Part shown: piece after piece, positions 16,247-24,757 of the stretch | Numbering within the stretch: the stretch's first letter is position 1 | Layout: the number at the start of each line of letters is the position of its first letter | From: Hyphomicrobiales bacterium | GTDB lineage: Bacteria; Pseudomonadota; Alphaproteobacteria; Rhizobiales; Rhizobiaceae | DNA: 64,000 nucleotides | Direction: 5' to 3' | Assembly (NCBI GenBank): GCA_900469475.1 | Contig: UBXG01000017.1 | Coordinates: forward strand, 1 to 64,000 | Notes under the pieces: generated by a model | Seen by the model: only the letters and a program-made list of their open reading frames with translations | The model's database searches: none | What the model was told of the DNA's origin: nothing | Translations under genes and position numbers: made by a program

Positions 16247-16747
16247 TCAGACGTCGGCGGCAACCCGCGCGGATACGATCGAATCCGGATCCTTCACCGG
16301 CTCGCCGCGCTTGATCTGGTCAACGAACTCCATGCCGGAGATGACCTGACCCCAAACCGAGTACTGCTTGTTGAGCCAAGGTGCATCGGTGAAGCAGATG
16401 AAGAACTGCGAGTTGGCCGAATTCGGGTTCTGCGAACGAGCCATCGAGCACGTGCCGCGAACGTGGGGAGTTGCGGAGAATTCAGCCTTCAGGTCAGGCT
16501 TGGACGAGCCGCCGGTGCCTGCGCGAGCGGTGTTGCCGCCAACCTTGCCATGCTCGACATCACCGGTCTGAGCCATGAATCCGTCGATGACGCGATGGAA
16601 AACAACGTTGTCATAAGCCTTTTCACGGGCAAGCTCCTTAATGCGGGCAACATGTTCCGGAGCGACCTGCGGCAGAAGCTGAATGACAACCTGGCCCTTG
16701 GTGGTTTCCAGGATGAGGGTGTTTTCTGGATCCTTGATCTCAGCCAT
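16247..16747 (-). CDS. peptidyl-prolyl cis-trans isomerase, cytosolic cyclophilin
   Basis: 166-residue cyclophilin that isomerises Xaa-Pro bonds. The catalytic FHRVIDGFMAQTGD with its Arg is near residue 54, followed by a PHVRGTCSMARSQNPNSANSQ-type region (shortened here) and NSQFFICF. It has no signal peptide, so it acts in the cytosol. AAGGAA lies seven bases before the ATG. It lies 34 bp after a second, exported cyclophilin gene on the same strand; the two look like a tandem duplicate serving two compartments. The symbol ppiB would fit, but the two copies cannot be matched safely to E. coli names. Confidence 0.94.
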   Translation of the reverse strand: MAEIKDPENTLILETTKGQVVIQLLPQVAPEHVARIKELAREKAYDNVVFHRVIDGFMAQTGDVEHGKVGGNTARAGTGGSSKPDLKAEFSATPHVRGTCSMARSQNPNSANSQFFICFTDAPWLNKQYSVWGQVISGMEFVDQIKRGEPVKDPDSIVSARVAADV

Positions 16748-16781
16748 GTTCGTTTCCTTGTTCTCTCTGTTTGCTTAGGAA

Positions 16782-17354
16782 TTATTTCTTGGTGACGGTG
16801 ACCTTGACCATCTTGTCAGGGTTGCTCACTTCGCCGTTCTGGCCTTCGCCACGCTTGATCTTGTCGACGAGCTCCATGCCCGAGATGACCTTGCCGACGA
16901 CCGTGTACTGGCCGTTCAGGAAAGCGCCGTCGGCGAACATGATGAAGAACTGCGAGTTGGCGGAATTCGGGTCCTGGGCGCGCGCCATACCGACAACGCC
17001 GCGCGTGAACGGAACCTTGGAGAATTCGGCCGGAAGGTTCGGCAGATCGGAACCGCCGGTGCCGGCCTTGTTCGGATCAAAACCCTTAGAGGCGTTACCA
17101 TACTGAACGTCGCCCGTCTGAGCCATGAAGCCATCGATGACGCGATGGAACACGACGTTGTCGTAAGCGCCCTTCTTCGCCAGCGCTTCGATCTGGGCGA
17201 CGTGCTTCGGAGCAACTTCCGGCATCAGCTGGATAACCACCGGGCCGTCCTTGAGCTGGATGGTCAAAAGATCTGCGGCTGCGGCCGAGAACGCACTGCC
17301 TGCGAAGGCGGCAAGGCTCAGGAATCCTGCCAATGCAATATGAAAGAGTTTCAT
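16782..17354 (-). CDS. peptidyl-prolyl cis-trans isomerase, exported cyclophilin
   Basis: 190-residue cyclophilin with a signal peptide (hydrophobic residues 5-22, cut near ASA/AAA at about 26). It carries the same catalytic FHRVIDGFMAQTGD and NSQFFIMF motifs as its neighbour and a short insertion (YGNASKGFDPNKAGTG) typical of the periplasmic members in this group. It should fold proteins in the periplasm. GGAGC precedes the ATG. It lies 29 bp after coaD on the same strand, so coaD, the two cyclophilin genes, queA and tgt may form one run of transcription. Confidence 0.94.
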   Translation of the reverse strand: MKLFHIALAGFLSLAAFAGSAFSAAAADLLTIQLKDGPVVIQLMPEVAPKHVAQIEALAKKGAYDNVVFHRVIDGFMAQTGDVQYGNASKGFDPNKAGTGGSDLPNLPAEFSKVPFTRGVVGMARAQDPNSANSQFFIMFADGAFLNGQYTVVGKVISGMELVDKIKRGEGQNGEVSNPDKMVKVTVTKK

Positions 17355-17383
17355 GGATGCTCCGTTCGGGATTGGATTTCGGC

Positions 17384-17896
17384 TCAGCTGTTGCCGCTGG
17401 CCTTATTTTTGAGTTTGCCGTTCAGCGCTTCCAGAACCGCCGACGGCACGAAGGCGCTGACATCGCCGCCCATGGATGCGATCTGCCGCACCAATGTGGC
17501 GGTTATAGGCCGCGAGGCCGTGCCGGCGGGCAAAAACAGCGTCTGAATATCCGGCGCCATCTGCCTGTTCATGCCGGCCATCTGCATTTCATAGTCAAGA
17601 TCGGTGCCATCGCGCAGGCCGCGTACAAGCAAGGTCGCGCCGTGGGCACGGGCGGCATCGACGACCAGATTGTCGAAAGCGACGACGGAAATATCGCCCG
17701 CCTTCTGCGGCAGAGCCTCACCGAGCGATCTGCGGATCAACTCCGCCCGCTCCTCGAAAGAGAAAAGCGGCTTCTTGCCCGGATGAATGCCGATCGCGAC
17801 GATCACCTTGGCGGCGACATTCAACGCCTGCACGAGGACATCCAAATGTCCGTTGGTCATCGGGTCGAAGGACCCTGGATAGAAGGCTGTCGTCAT
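17384..17896 (-). CDS. coaD: phosphopantetheine adenylyltransferase
   Basis: 170-residue enzyme of coenzyme A synthesis: ATP plus 4'-phosphopantetheine gives dephospho-CoA. The nucleotidyltransferase motif T/SFDPxTxGH is at YPGSFDPMTNGHLD (residues 5-18), and the second motif region reads RPITATLVRQIA where many homologs have ISSTxVR. The ATG at 17896 is used; two codons upstream lies a TTG that gives a slightly longer frame. In many rhizobia coaD lies directly after gyrA; here 2.1 kb of mostly plus-strand sequence sits between them. Confidence 0.96.
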   Translation of the reverse strand: MTTAFYPGSFDPMTNGHLDVLVQALNVAAKVIVAIGIHPGKKPLFSFEERAELIRRSLGEALPQKAGDISVVAFDNLVVDAARAHGATLLVRGLRDGTDLDYEMQMAGMNRQMAPDIQTLFLPAGTASRPITATLVRQIASMGGDVSAFVPSAVLEALNGKLKNKASGNS

Positions 17897-18098
17897 TATC
17901 AAGCCGGCTCGTTGTTTCGACGCCTTTTGTCATGGATGAGGCCGTATCGCAAGTGATTTGCAACCCGGCGGCAGCCTCTGAACTGCAGATGAACACGGCG
18001 TTCAAGCCTGTTTCAGCTCGACAATGCTTTACTGGCATCAACATCGAAACGGGCCTGGTTCAGCGGCTCGCCGATCTCGGTTTCAGGGACATCATGCC

Positions 18099-18323
18099 AT
18101 GCTCGTCTTCATCACCGCAGGCGCCATCATCGGTTCATTTTTCGTCGAATACCTCGTTCATCTTTTCTCCGACCATTATGAGATCGAATGGGATTCCGCC
18201 TCGGAAAACGGCAAAGATATCAATTTTGCCCAAGAAATCGCCACTGCCATGCGCAAGACGCATCGCAAATCTGAACGCCAGATGAACAAGGCATTCAAGG
18301 TCGCTTCAGGCACGCATTGCTAG
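18099..18323 (+). CDS. small single-pass membrane protein, unknown
   Basis: 74-residue predicted protein: one membrane segment at residues 2-20 (LVFITAGAIIGSFFVEYLV), an acidic stretch, then a basic C-terminal half rich in Lys/Arg (MRKTHRKSERQMNKAFK). I do not recognise a family. A weak AGGGA lies about 11 bases before the chosen ATG; a longer frame from 18024 adds 25 unlikely residues. It is the first of three small plus-strand membrane protein genes. It could be a chance frame, but residue composition and codon use look like real coding sequence. Confidence 0.5.
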   Translation: MLVFITAGAIIGSFFVEYLVHLFSDHYEIEWDSASENGKDINFAQEIATAMRKTHRKSERQMNKAFKVASGTHC

Positions 18324-18414
18324 ATAGCTCTCAATATCGGCGGAACCATTTGGAAAACGCCGCGTTAACAGTCCGAAACTCAGATTGCACATTGCGGCAA
18401 GAAGGAAGAAGAGT

Positions 18415-18573
18415 ATGCCCGACAAGATCACCCTTATTAACGTTGTTTGGATGGCCATGATTTCGGGAATGCTTGCAGCAACCGTTGCGCTTTACGATCA
18501 GAAACCCGACCAGTCGAAGATCTACGGTCCCTTTGCTTCGGCTCGTCCGTTCGTTGCCTCGAGCCAGTACTAA
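18415..18573 (+). CDS. small membrane protein, unknown
   Basis: 52-residue predicted protein with one membrane segment (INVVWMAMISGMLAATVAL, about residues 8-26) and a polar tail ending VASSQY. GGAAGAAGAG lies close before the ATG at 18415; an ATG ten codons earlier lacks such a site. No family is recognised. It is followed 39 bp later by another tiny membrane protein gene with a strong ribosome-binding site, so the two are probably cotranscribed. Confidence 0.6.
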   Translation: MPDKITLINVVWMAMISGMLAATVALYDQKPDQSKIYGPFASARPFVASSQY

Positions 18574-18612
18574 GGGATCTGAACGCTAGTCCCACCAAAG
18601 GAGGGAGCGATC

Positions 18613-18747
18613 ATGTTCACAATTTTGACGCTGCTTACGCTTTTCATCAGCATCATGTTTGTCGTGTCAGTCGCATCCACCATTTCGGCGCTTCATCGCG
18701 AAAGCGAAGAGAGCAAGAGGCTGCATAAGCGTCACAAGACGCTCTGA
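18613..18747 (+). CDS. 44-residue membrane protein, unknown
   Basis: Very short gene, easily missed by automatic calling. An AAAGGAGGG Shine-Dalgarno lies about seven bases before the ATG, one of the strongest in the window. The product has a hydrophobic segment at about residues 3-26 (ILTLLTLFISIMFVVSVAST) and a charged tail (HRESEESKRLHKRHKTL). A perfect intrinsic terminator follows 50 bp after the stop codon. The combination of strong ribosome site, membrane segment and terminator argues for a real transcript. Function unknown; possibly a membrane stress or regulatory peptide. Confidence 0.65.
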   Translation: MFTILTLLTLFISIMFVVSVASTISALHRESEESKRLHKRHKTL

Positions 18748-18796
18748 TCTCCACGTACCGAGCATCTCTCCCCGCCACATGCTCGGATGAACCCTG

Positions 18797-18831
18797 AACC
18801 GGACGCTTTCCCCGCCAGCGTCCGGTTTTTT
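18797..18831 (+). terminator. intrinsic terminator after the small membrane genes
   Basis: AACCGGACGCT pairs perfectly with AGCGTCCGGTT (stem 11 bp, loop nine bases), followed by a run of T (18826-18831). It ends the plus-strand transcript of the small membrane genes. Confidence 0.9.
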
Positions 18832-18959
18832 ATTGCCCTTGTGGTCCCGGCGCTTCCCTTAGGCCCTGCTGCCGAGACGCCAAAGCATGATTTTGGAAGA
18901 GGAAGCGCGCCGGCTGCTTCAATCATGCTATGGTGATCACGGTTCATCGAGGGATCAAG

Positions 18960-19850
18960 ATGCGCATTGTCCTGACAGGCAGCTCCGGGCGACTTGGCCG
19001 GGCGATCTTTAATGCGTTGGCGCCAAGCCATAGGGTGATAGGCATCGATCGTTCGCCGTTTTTGACGACGCATCTACTCGGAGATTTTACCGATGCGGCG
19101 TTGCTACGCCAGGCGTTGACGGGTGCGGATGCAGTCATCCATTGCGCGGCCCTGCACGCGCCTCATGTCGGCGCGGTTTCCGAGGATGAATTTCGCCGCA
19201 TCAATGTGGACGGGACACGACGGCTGGCGGAAGCGGCGCTGACTGCCGGCGTGAGACGACTGGTGTTTACCAGTACGACCGCACTTTATGGTCGGGCGGT
19301 CGTTCCCGGTCATTGCACATGGGTCGATGAAGACACCGCACCGCAACCGAAAAGCATCTATCACCGCACGAAACTGGAAGCCGAGCAGACCCTTAAAGGC
19401 ATGACTGGCCCGGATTTGCAGGTCCGCGTTTTACGCATGTCTCGAAGTTTTCCAGAAGCAGCCAATGTGATGGCTGTTCATCGCCTGCATCGCGGCGTCG
19501 ATATCCGCGATGTTGCGGATGCCCATGTCGCGGCGCTGACGAACGGCGGCAAAGATTTTCAACGACATATCGTTTCCGCCGGCACGTTATTCAAACCGGA
19601 AGACTGCGAAGCGCTCGCGGCCGATGCCGCCTCCGTCATCCAGCTGCGCGCGCCAGGCCTTGCCGCGAAATTTGCACAGCGCAACTGGTCGCTGCCGGAC
19701 AGAATCGATCGCATTTATGCATCCAAATCTGCGGGCACGGTTCTCGGCTGGCATTTCCGTTTTGGCTATGACGAGGTTTTTGCGCAGCTGGAACGGGAAA
19801 GCTTGGAGGTTCTGCCGCCCTTTTCGCAAAATAACGAACGCCCGGAATAA
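18960..19850 (+). CDS. NAD(P)-dependent epimerase/dehydratase family protein
   Basis: 296-residue extended short-chain dehydrogenase/reductase. The N-terminal Rossmann motif is TGSSGRLGR (residues 6-14), Asp in GIDRS follows the second strand, and the active site has Ser/Thr-rich FTSTTALYG with the YxxxK pair in YHRTK. Members act on nucleotide sugars, dihydroflavonols or steroid-like substrates; the substrate cannot be told. GAGGGA lies just before the ATG at 18960; an earlier ATG ten codons up lacks this. It lies between the terminator of the small membrane genes and the end of gyrA, as part of the insert that separates gyrA from coaD. Confidence 0.88.
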   Translation: MRIVLTGSSGRLGRAIFNALAPSHRVIGIDRSPFLTTHLLGDFTDAALLRQALTGADAVIHCAALHAPHVGAVSEDEFRRINVDGTRRLAEAALTAGVRRLVFTSTTALYGRAVVPGHCTWVDEDTAPQPKSIYHRTKLEAEQTLKGMTGPDLQVRVLRMSRSFPEAANVMAVHRLHRGVDIRDVADAHVAALTNGGKDFQRHIVSAGTLFKPEDCEALAADAASVIQLRAPGLAAKFAQRNWSLPDRIDRIYASKSAGTVLGWHFRFGYDEVFAQLERESLEVLPPFSQNNERPE

Positions 19851-19900
19851 AGAGTTAGGAATCGGCCGCCAGATCCTATGCGCTCTGCTCCAAATGACAA

Positions 19901-19930
19901 TCGCGTGAGCCTGTTGCCAAGCTCACGCGA
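19901..19930. terminator. hairpin between epimerase-like gene and gyrA
   Basis: TCGCGTGAGC (19901-19910) and GCTCACGCGA (19921-19930) form a perfect 10-bp stem between two convergent genes. On the minus strand, after gyrA, it is followed by a moderately T-rich run (TTGTCATTTGG). Confidence 0.65.
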
Positions 19931-19997
19931 TCGAAAACCTTCAGCGTCCAGATGGGCCAGCCCGGCCCCACTGCTCTCCAAGCGGGCACAGCGAAGA

Positions 19998-22784
19998 CTA
20001 TTCTTCGCTGCCCCCCTCGCTGCCGGCATCACCGGCAACAGCATCGTCCTCGGCTGCCGAAACATCATCCTCGTCGCCTTCCGGCTCGCTGATACGCTCG
20101 ACGGATACGACTTTCTCGTCCTTTGCGGTAGAGAAGATGGTGACGCCCTTGGTGGCGCGGCTGGCGACGCGGATGCCGCCGACTGGCACACGGATCAGCT
20201 GACCGCCATCCGAGACGAGCATGATCTGATCGCCATCTTCGACCGGGAAGGCGGCAACAAGCTCGCCGATCTCGCCCGTCTTCGACGTGTCGGTGGCGCG
20301 GATACCCTTGCCGCCGCGACCGGAGATGCGGAAATCGTAAGAAGACGACCGCTTGCCGAAGCCCTTTTCCGAAACCGTCAGGATGAACTGCTCGAGCGCC
20401 TTGAGTTCTTCATAGCGCTCGTCGCCGAGCTGTCCCTCTTCGGTGACTTCTTCGCCGACCAGTGCAATCTCCTCGTCGTCACCCGTCGCGGAGCGGCGCT
20501 CGCTGACGGAGCGCTTGAGATAGGCTGCGCGCTCCCACGGCTCGGCATCCACATGCCGGACGATCGTCATCGAAATGATGCGATCGCCTGGTGCAAGCGT
20601 GATACCGCGAACGCCGATCGAATTGCGGCCGGCAAAGACACGCACATCCGATACGGAGAAGCGGATGCACTGGCCGAGCGCCGTCGTCATCAGCACGTCG
20701 TCATGTTCGGTGCAGGTCTCGACGGAGAGGATTTCGTCACCCTCCTCCTCGAGCTTCATGGCGATCTTGCCGTTGCGGTTCACCTGAACGAAATCCGACA
20801 GCTTGTTGCGGCGCACGGTTCCGCGCGTCGTCGTGAACATCACGTCGAGATTGTCCCAGGTGCTCTCGTCTTCCGGCAACGGCATGATCGTGGTGATGCG
20901 TTCGCCGGGCTCCAGCGGCAGCATGTTGATCAGCGCCTTGCCGCGCGATGTCGGCGTGCCGATCGGCAGACGCCAGACCTTTTCCTTGTAGACGATACCG
21001 CGAGACGAGAAGAACAGGACTGGCGTATGCGTATTGAGAACGAATAGCCGGGTAACGAAATCTTCGTCACGAGTGGTCATTCCGGAGCGGCCCTTGCCGC
21101 CGCGGCGCTGCGCACGATAGGTGGTCAGCGGCACGCGCTTGATGTAGCCGAGATGAGAAACGGTGACGACCATGTCCTCGCGGGCGATCAGATCCTCGTC
21201 GTCCATCTCAAGACCGCCATCAACGATCTCGGTGCGGCGCGGCGTCCCAAATTCGTCGCGAACGGCAGCAAGCTCATCTTTTACAATGGTTTGGATGCGG
21301 GCACGCGACGAGAGAATATCAAGATAGTCCTTGATCTCAGCGCCGATCTGATTGAGTTCTTCATCGATTTCGTCACGGCCGAGAGCGGTTAGACGTGCCA
21401 GACGCAGTTCGAGGATGGCGCGAGCCTGCTCCTCCGAGAGATTATAGGTTCCGTCTTCGTTGATGCGATGGCGTGGATCGTCAATTAGCCGGATAAGAGA
21501 TTCGACGTCTGACGCATTCCAGCGGCGCGTCATCAGCTCTTCGCGGGCCGATTGCGGATCCGGCGCCTGGCGAATGACGCGGATAACTTCATCGATATTG
21601 GCGACGGCAATTGCCAAACCGACCAAGACGTGAGCGCGATCGCGCGCCTTGCGCAGCAGATATTTGGTGCGGCGGCTGATGACCTCCTCGCGGAACGCCA
21701 CGAAAGCGCGCAGCATGTCCATCAGATTCATCAGCTCGGGTTTGCCGCCGTTCAGCGCCACCATGTTGCAGCCGAAGGAGGTCTGCAGCGGCGTATAGCG
21801 ATAAAGCTGGTTCAGGATGACATCGGCATTGGCATCGCGCTTCAGCTCGACGACGACCCGATAGCCCTGGCGGTCGGATTCGTCACGAAGGTCCGAGATG
21901 CCCTCGATGCGCTTCTCGCGCACGAGTTCGGCCATCTTTTCGATCATCGACGCCTTGTTCACCTGATAGGGAACCTCGGTGATGATGATCTGCTCGCGAT
22001 CGCCACGCATCGGCTCGATGGTCGCGACACCGCGCATAACAACGGAGCCGCGCCCCGTCTCATAGGCGGAGCGGATGCCGGCGCGGCCGAGAATTTTCGC
22101 GCCGGTCGGGAAATCCGGACCGGGGATGATCTCCATCATCTCAGGCAGCTCGATCGCCGGATTGTCGATCAGCGCGATACAGCCGTTGATGACTTCGGAG
22201 AGATTGTGCGGCGGAATGTTCGTCGCCATGCCGACCGCGATGCCGCCCGAGCCGTTGACCAGCAGGTTCGGGAAGCGTGCCGGCAGAACCTTTGGTTCTT
22301 CCGTCGTCGCGTCATAGTTTTCCTGGAAATCGACCGTTTCCTTGTCGATATCCTCGAGAAGCTCGTGGGCGACCTTTGTCAGGCGGGATTCCGTGTAGCG
22401 CATCGCCGCCGGCGGATCGCCGTCGATCGAGCCGAAATTGCCCTGCCCGTCGATGAGCGGCACGCGCATCGACCAATCCTGCGCCATGCGGACCAAGGCG
22501 TCATAGATCGAGGCGTCGCCATGCGGGTGATAGCTACCCATGACGTCGGCGACGGGACGGGCCGACTTCACATATTTACGGTTCCAGTGATAGCCGCTCT
22601 GATGCGCCGCGTAGAGTATGCGCCGATGAACGGGCTTCAAACCATCGCGAACGTCGGGAAGCGCACGGCTGACGATCACGCTCATGGCGTAATCGAGATA
22701 CGACCGCTGCATTTCCTCGATGATGGAAATCGGCTCGATGCCTGGCGGGAGCTTCCCGCCGCCGGGTGGTGTTTGCTCAGTCAA
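19998..22784 (-). CDS. gyrA: DNA gyrase subunit A
   Basis: 928-residue subunit of the type II topoisomerase that introduces negative supercoils. The active-site Tyr is in AAMRYTESRL near residue 130. The quinolone region is HPHGDASIYDAL: Ala91 stands where E. coli has Ser83, while Asp95 matches Asp87. The protein is longer than E. coli GyrA (875) because of a charged insertion in the C-terminal beta-pinwheel (about residues 735-790, with SERRSATGDDEE) and an acidic tail rich in Glu/Asp, both common in alphaproteobacteria. The start appears to be TTG (22782-22784), weakly supported by AAGAGA upstream. It is divergent from marC. Confidence 0.97.
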   Translation of the reverse strand: MTEQTPPGGGKLPPGIEPISIIEEMQRSYLDYAMSVIVSRALPDVRDGLKPVHRRILYAAHQSGYHWNRKYVKSARPVADVMGSYHPHGDASIYDALVRMAQDWSMRVPLIDGQGNFGSIDGDPPAAMRYTESRLTKVAHELLEDIDKETVDFQENYDATTEEPKVLPARFPNLLVNGSGGIAVGMATNIPPHNLSEVINGCIALIDNPAIELPEMMEIIPGPDFPTGAKILGRAGIRSAYETGRGSVVMRGVATIEPMRGDREQIIITEVPYQVNKASMIEKMAELVREKRIEGISDLRDESDRQGYRVVVELKRDANADVILNQLYRYTPLQTSFGCNMVALNGGKPELMNLMDMLRAFVAFREEVISRRTKYLLRKARDRAHVLVGLAIAVANIDEVIRVIRQAPDPQSAREELMTRRWNASDVESLIRLIDDPRHRINEDGTYNLSEEQARAILELRLARLTALGRDEIDEELNQIGAEIKDYLDILSSRARIQTIVKDELAAVRDEFGTPRRTEIVDGGLEMDDEDLIAREDMVVTVSHLGYIKRVPLTTYRAQRRGGKGRSGMTTRDEDFVTRLFVLNTHTPVLFFSSRGIVYKEKVWRLPIGTPTSRGKALINMLPLEPGERITTIMPLPEDESTWDNLDVMFTTTRGTVRRNKLSDFVQVNRNGKIAMKLEEEGDEILSVETCTEHDDVLMTTALGQCIRFSVSDVRVFAGRNSIGVRGITLAPGDRIISMTIVRHVDAEPWERAAYLKRSVSERRSATGDDEEIALVGEEVTEEGQLGDERYEELKALEQFILTVSEKGFGKRSSSYDFRISGRGGKGIRATDTSKTGEIGELVAAFPVEDGDQIMLVSDGGQLIRVPVGGIRVASRATKGVTIFSTAKDEKVVSVERISEPEGDEDDVSAAEDDAVAGDAGSEGGSEE

Positions 22785-23008
22785 AACAGATCACGATCTC
22801 TTTTAGAATCACTGCGAAATTTATAGCCGAAAGGCCTGGCGAGCGCCAATTTTGGCCGGTGTTTTTGAACAGGTTTTGCCCCTTTAAGCCATGGAATCGA
22901 ACATTTCCATGGCGAAACTGATCAACACCAGCGCATGACCCTTTGCGAAAGCCCGTTCCTCGCATAACAATGCTCGCTAACAGCGACAGAACAAGCTTCG
23001 GGGACTAT

Positions 23009-23641
23009 ATGGCGAGCGCGGATACCCTGATCAATGCCTTCACGACTCTGCTCGTCACTGTCGATCCGCCGGGGCTCGCGCCGCTTTTCATCGGACTTAC
23101 GGCTGGCATGAATCGTTCGGAGCGCAAGCAAGTGGCGCTGCGCGGCTCGCTGATCGCCTTCTTCATCCTGGCGGCCTTCGCCCTGTTCGGCGCAAGCGTG
23201 CTTGGTGTGCTTGGCATCTCCATCGGTGCGTTCCGCATTGCCGGCGGCTTGCTGCTGTTCTGGATCGCCTTCGAAATGGTGTTCGAGCGGCGGCAGGACA
23301 GGAAGGAGAAGACGACCGAAGTCGCGATCACCAAGGATCATATCCGCAATATTGCGGTCTTTCCCCTCGCTCTGCCCCTGATCGCCGGTCCCGGCGCCAT
23401 CTCGGCCACCATTCTGTTGGCCGGCTCGCTGCAGACGACGCTTGACCGGGCGCAGCTAATCGGCGTCATCGCCGTCAACCTCGCCCTCGTCTTTGCAGCC
23501 CTTGCCATTTCAGATAGACTCGATCGAATGCTCGGCGCTACCGGCCGCGCCATTCTCACCCGGCTGCTCGGGGTTATTCTTGCGGCGCTTGCCGCGCAGT
23601 TTGTCGTGGATGGAGCAAAAGCGGCGCTCACGCTTTCGTGA
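23009..23641 (+). CDS. MarC family membrane protein
   Basis: 210-residue inner-membrane protein with about six membrane segments. It begins with INAFTTLLVTVDPPGLAPLFIGLT, the conserved first segment with the DPPG/DPxG motif, and the second half repeats a similar hydrophobic pattern (FPLALPLIAGPGAISATILL). MarC proteins were once linked to antibiotic resistance, a claim later withdrawn for E. coli, so the role is unknown. The start is the ATG after GGGGA; the longer TTG frame adds 22 residues without membrane character and is less likely. It is divergent from gyrA with 224 bp between. Confidence 0.9.
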   Translation: MASADTLINAFTTLLVTVDPPGLAPLFIGLTAGMNRSERKQVALRGSLIAFFILAAFALFGASVLGVLGISIGAFRIAGGLLLFWIAFEMVFERRQDRKEKTTEVAITKDHIRNIAVFPLALPLIAGPGAISATILLAGSLQTTLDRAQLIGVIAVNLALVFAALAISDRLDRMLGATGRAILTRLLGVILAALAAQFVVDGAKAALTLS

Positions 23642-23712
23642 AAAGCACGTCGGTCAGACGGTTTGTTCGATGAGCCGGGATACTCGGTAACTGAAAGCGC
23701 TCGGAGCTCTCG

Positions 23713-24006
23713 ATGTTAAAAAGCATAATAAGATCAGTCTTCAAAAGGTATGGCTATACGTTTCTCAAGACGGTGTATCTGCGCGACCATAAGGACAGCG
23801 AATATGCTTCAATGAGCATTGTCACCGAGGATGACCTCAACAAGAAAATCCTGTTCATCTATCTGCGCGATGAGGTTACCCGAACACATATTCTCACCGA
23901 GAAAAATCTCACTCAAACTATCGATGCGTGTGAAGCTATACTGAGAGAAATTAAAGGGGCTACGAAGGATAAATCAATTGATAATCCAGCCGCCCTAGAA
24001 GAATAG
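23713..24006 (+). CDS. hypothetical protein, AT-rich
   Basis: 97-residue soluble protein that I do not recognise. It has a basic N-terminus (MLKSIIRSVFKRYGY), a central part of short strands (ILFIYLRDEVTRTHIL) and a helical C-terminal half ending in acidic residues. No membrane segment or signal peptide. GGAGC lies nine bases before the ATG. Its base composition is visibly poorer in G+C than flanking genes (many AAA, ATA, AAT codons), suggesting recent acquisition or weak selection. It lies between marC and the end of ssb, alone. Confidence 0.65.
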   Translation: MLKSIIRSVFKRYGYTFLKTVYLRDHKDSEYASMSIVTEDDLNKKILFIYLRDEVTRTHILTEKNLTQTIDACEAILREIKGATKDKSIDNPAALEE

Positions 24007-24027
24007 CGAAGACAAATCGAAGCTGAT

Positions 24028-24050
24028 AAAAACCCGCCAAAAGACGGGTT
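24028..24050 (-). terminator. ssb terminator
   Basis: AACCCG (24031-24036) pairs with CGGGTT (24045-24050). On the minus strand the stem is followed by a run of T (complement of 24028-24032), about 25 bp after the ssb stop codon. Confidence 0.75.
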
Positions 24051-24075
24051 CCAAAGTCAGTCGGGCACGCCGATC

Positions 24076-24621
24076 TCAGAACGGGATGTCATCATCCAGA
24101 TCGCGCGAGAAGTTGCCGCCGCCCTGGCTGCTGCCACCACGGTTGCCACCGCCACGGGAGGAGCCTTGCGATGAGGACTGGCCGTAGTCGTCGCCACCGT
24201 AGTCGCCGCCAAAATCACCGCCGCCGCGGCCACCACGACTTCCACCTTCGATGGAACCGCCACCCTCGCCGCGGCCATCGAGCATGGTCAGGGTCGAATT
24301 GAAGCCCTGCAGCACGACTTCCGTCGAGTAGCGGTCCTGACCGTTCTGGTCCTGCCATTTGCGGGTTTGCAGCGCACCTTCGATGTAAACCTTGGCACCC
24401 TTCTTCAAATACTGTTCCGCGACCTTGCAGAGACCTTCATTGAAGATGACGACGCGGTGCCATTCGGTCTTTTCCTTACGCTCGCCGGAATTGCGGTCGC
24501 GCCAGGTTTCCGACGTGGCAATATTGAGGTTGGCGATTGGGCGGCCGTCCTGCGTGCGGCGGATTTCCGGGTCCGCCCCGAGATTTCCAACCAGAATTAC
24601 CTTGTTCACACTACCGGCCAT
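24076..24621 (-). CDS. ssb: single-stranded DNA-binding protein
   Basis: 181-residue SSB that coats single-stranded DNA in replication and repair. The OB fold covers residues 1-115 (SVNKVILVGNLGADPEIRR, then EWHRVVIFNEGLCKVAEQYLKKGAKVYIEG). A Gly/Ser/Arg-rich linker follows, with GGGDFGGDYGGDDYG-like repeats, and the conserved acidic tip DDDIPF that recruits repair proteins. The ATG at 24621 gives the usual N-terminus MAGSVNK. It is divergent from uvrA and the 273-bp interval holds a LexA box, so it is probably damage-inducible, as in other bacteria. Confidence 0.97.
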   Translation of the reverse strand: MAGSVNKVILVGNLGADPEIRRTQDGRPIANLNIATSETWRDRNSGERKEKTEWHRVVIFNEGLCKVAEQYLKKGAKVYIEGALQTRKWQDQNGQDRYSTEVVLQGFNSTLTMLDGRGEGGGSIEGGSRGGRGGGDFGGDYGGDDYGQSSSQGSSRGGGNRGGSSQGGGNFSRDLDDDIPF

Positions 24622-24757
24622 GATACCACCCTGCTTGCCGCCCATCGACGGCTTTGAAATCCTATGGGGAGCACCTTAACCCATAGCGGGCGTCAGGTGC
24701 TATTTATGCGGCCTTCTCAGTTCCGTTCATCCACAAAGAAATCGCCGCGATAATTTT

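Noticed and set aside
21552..22826. 424-codon plus-strand frame opposite gyrA
   Set aside because: Antisense shadow; rich in Asp/Arg/His as expected for a reverse reading of GC-rich coding DNA.
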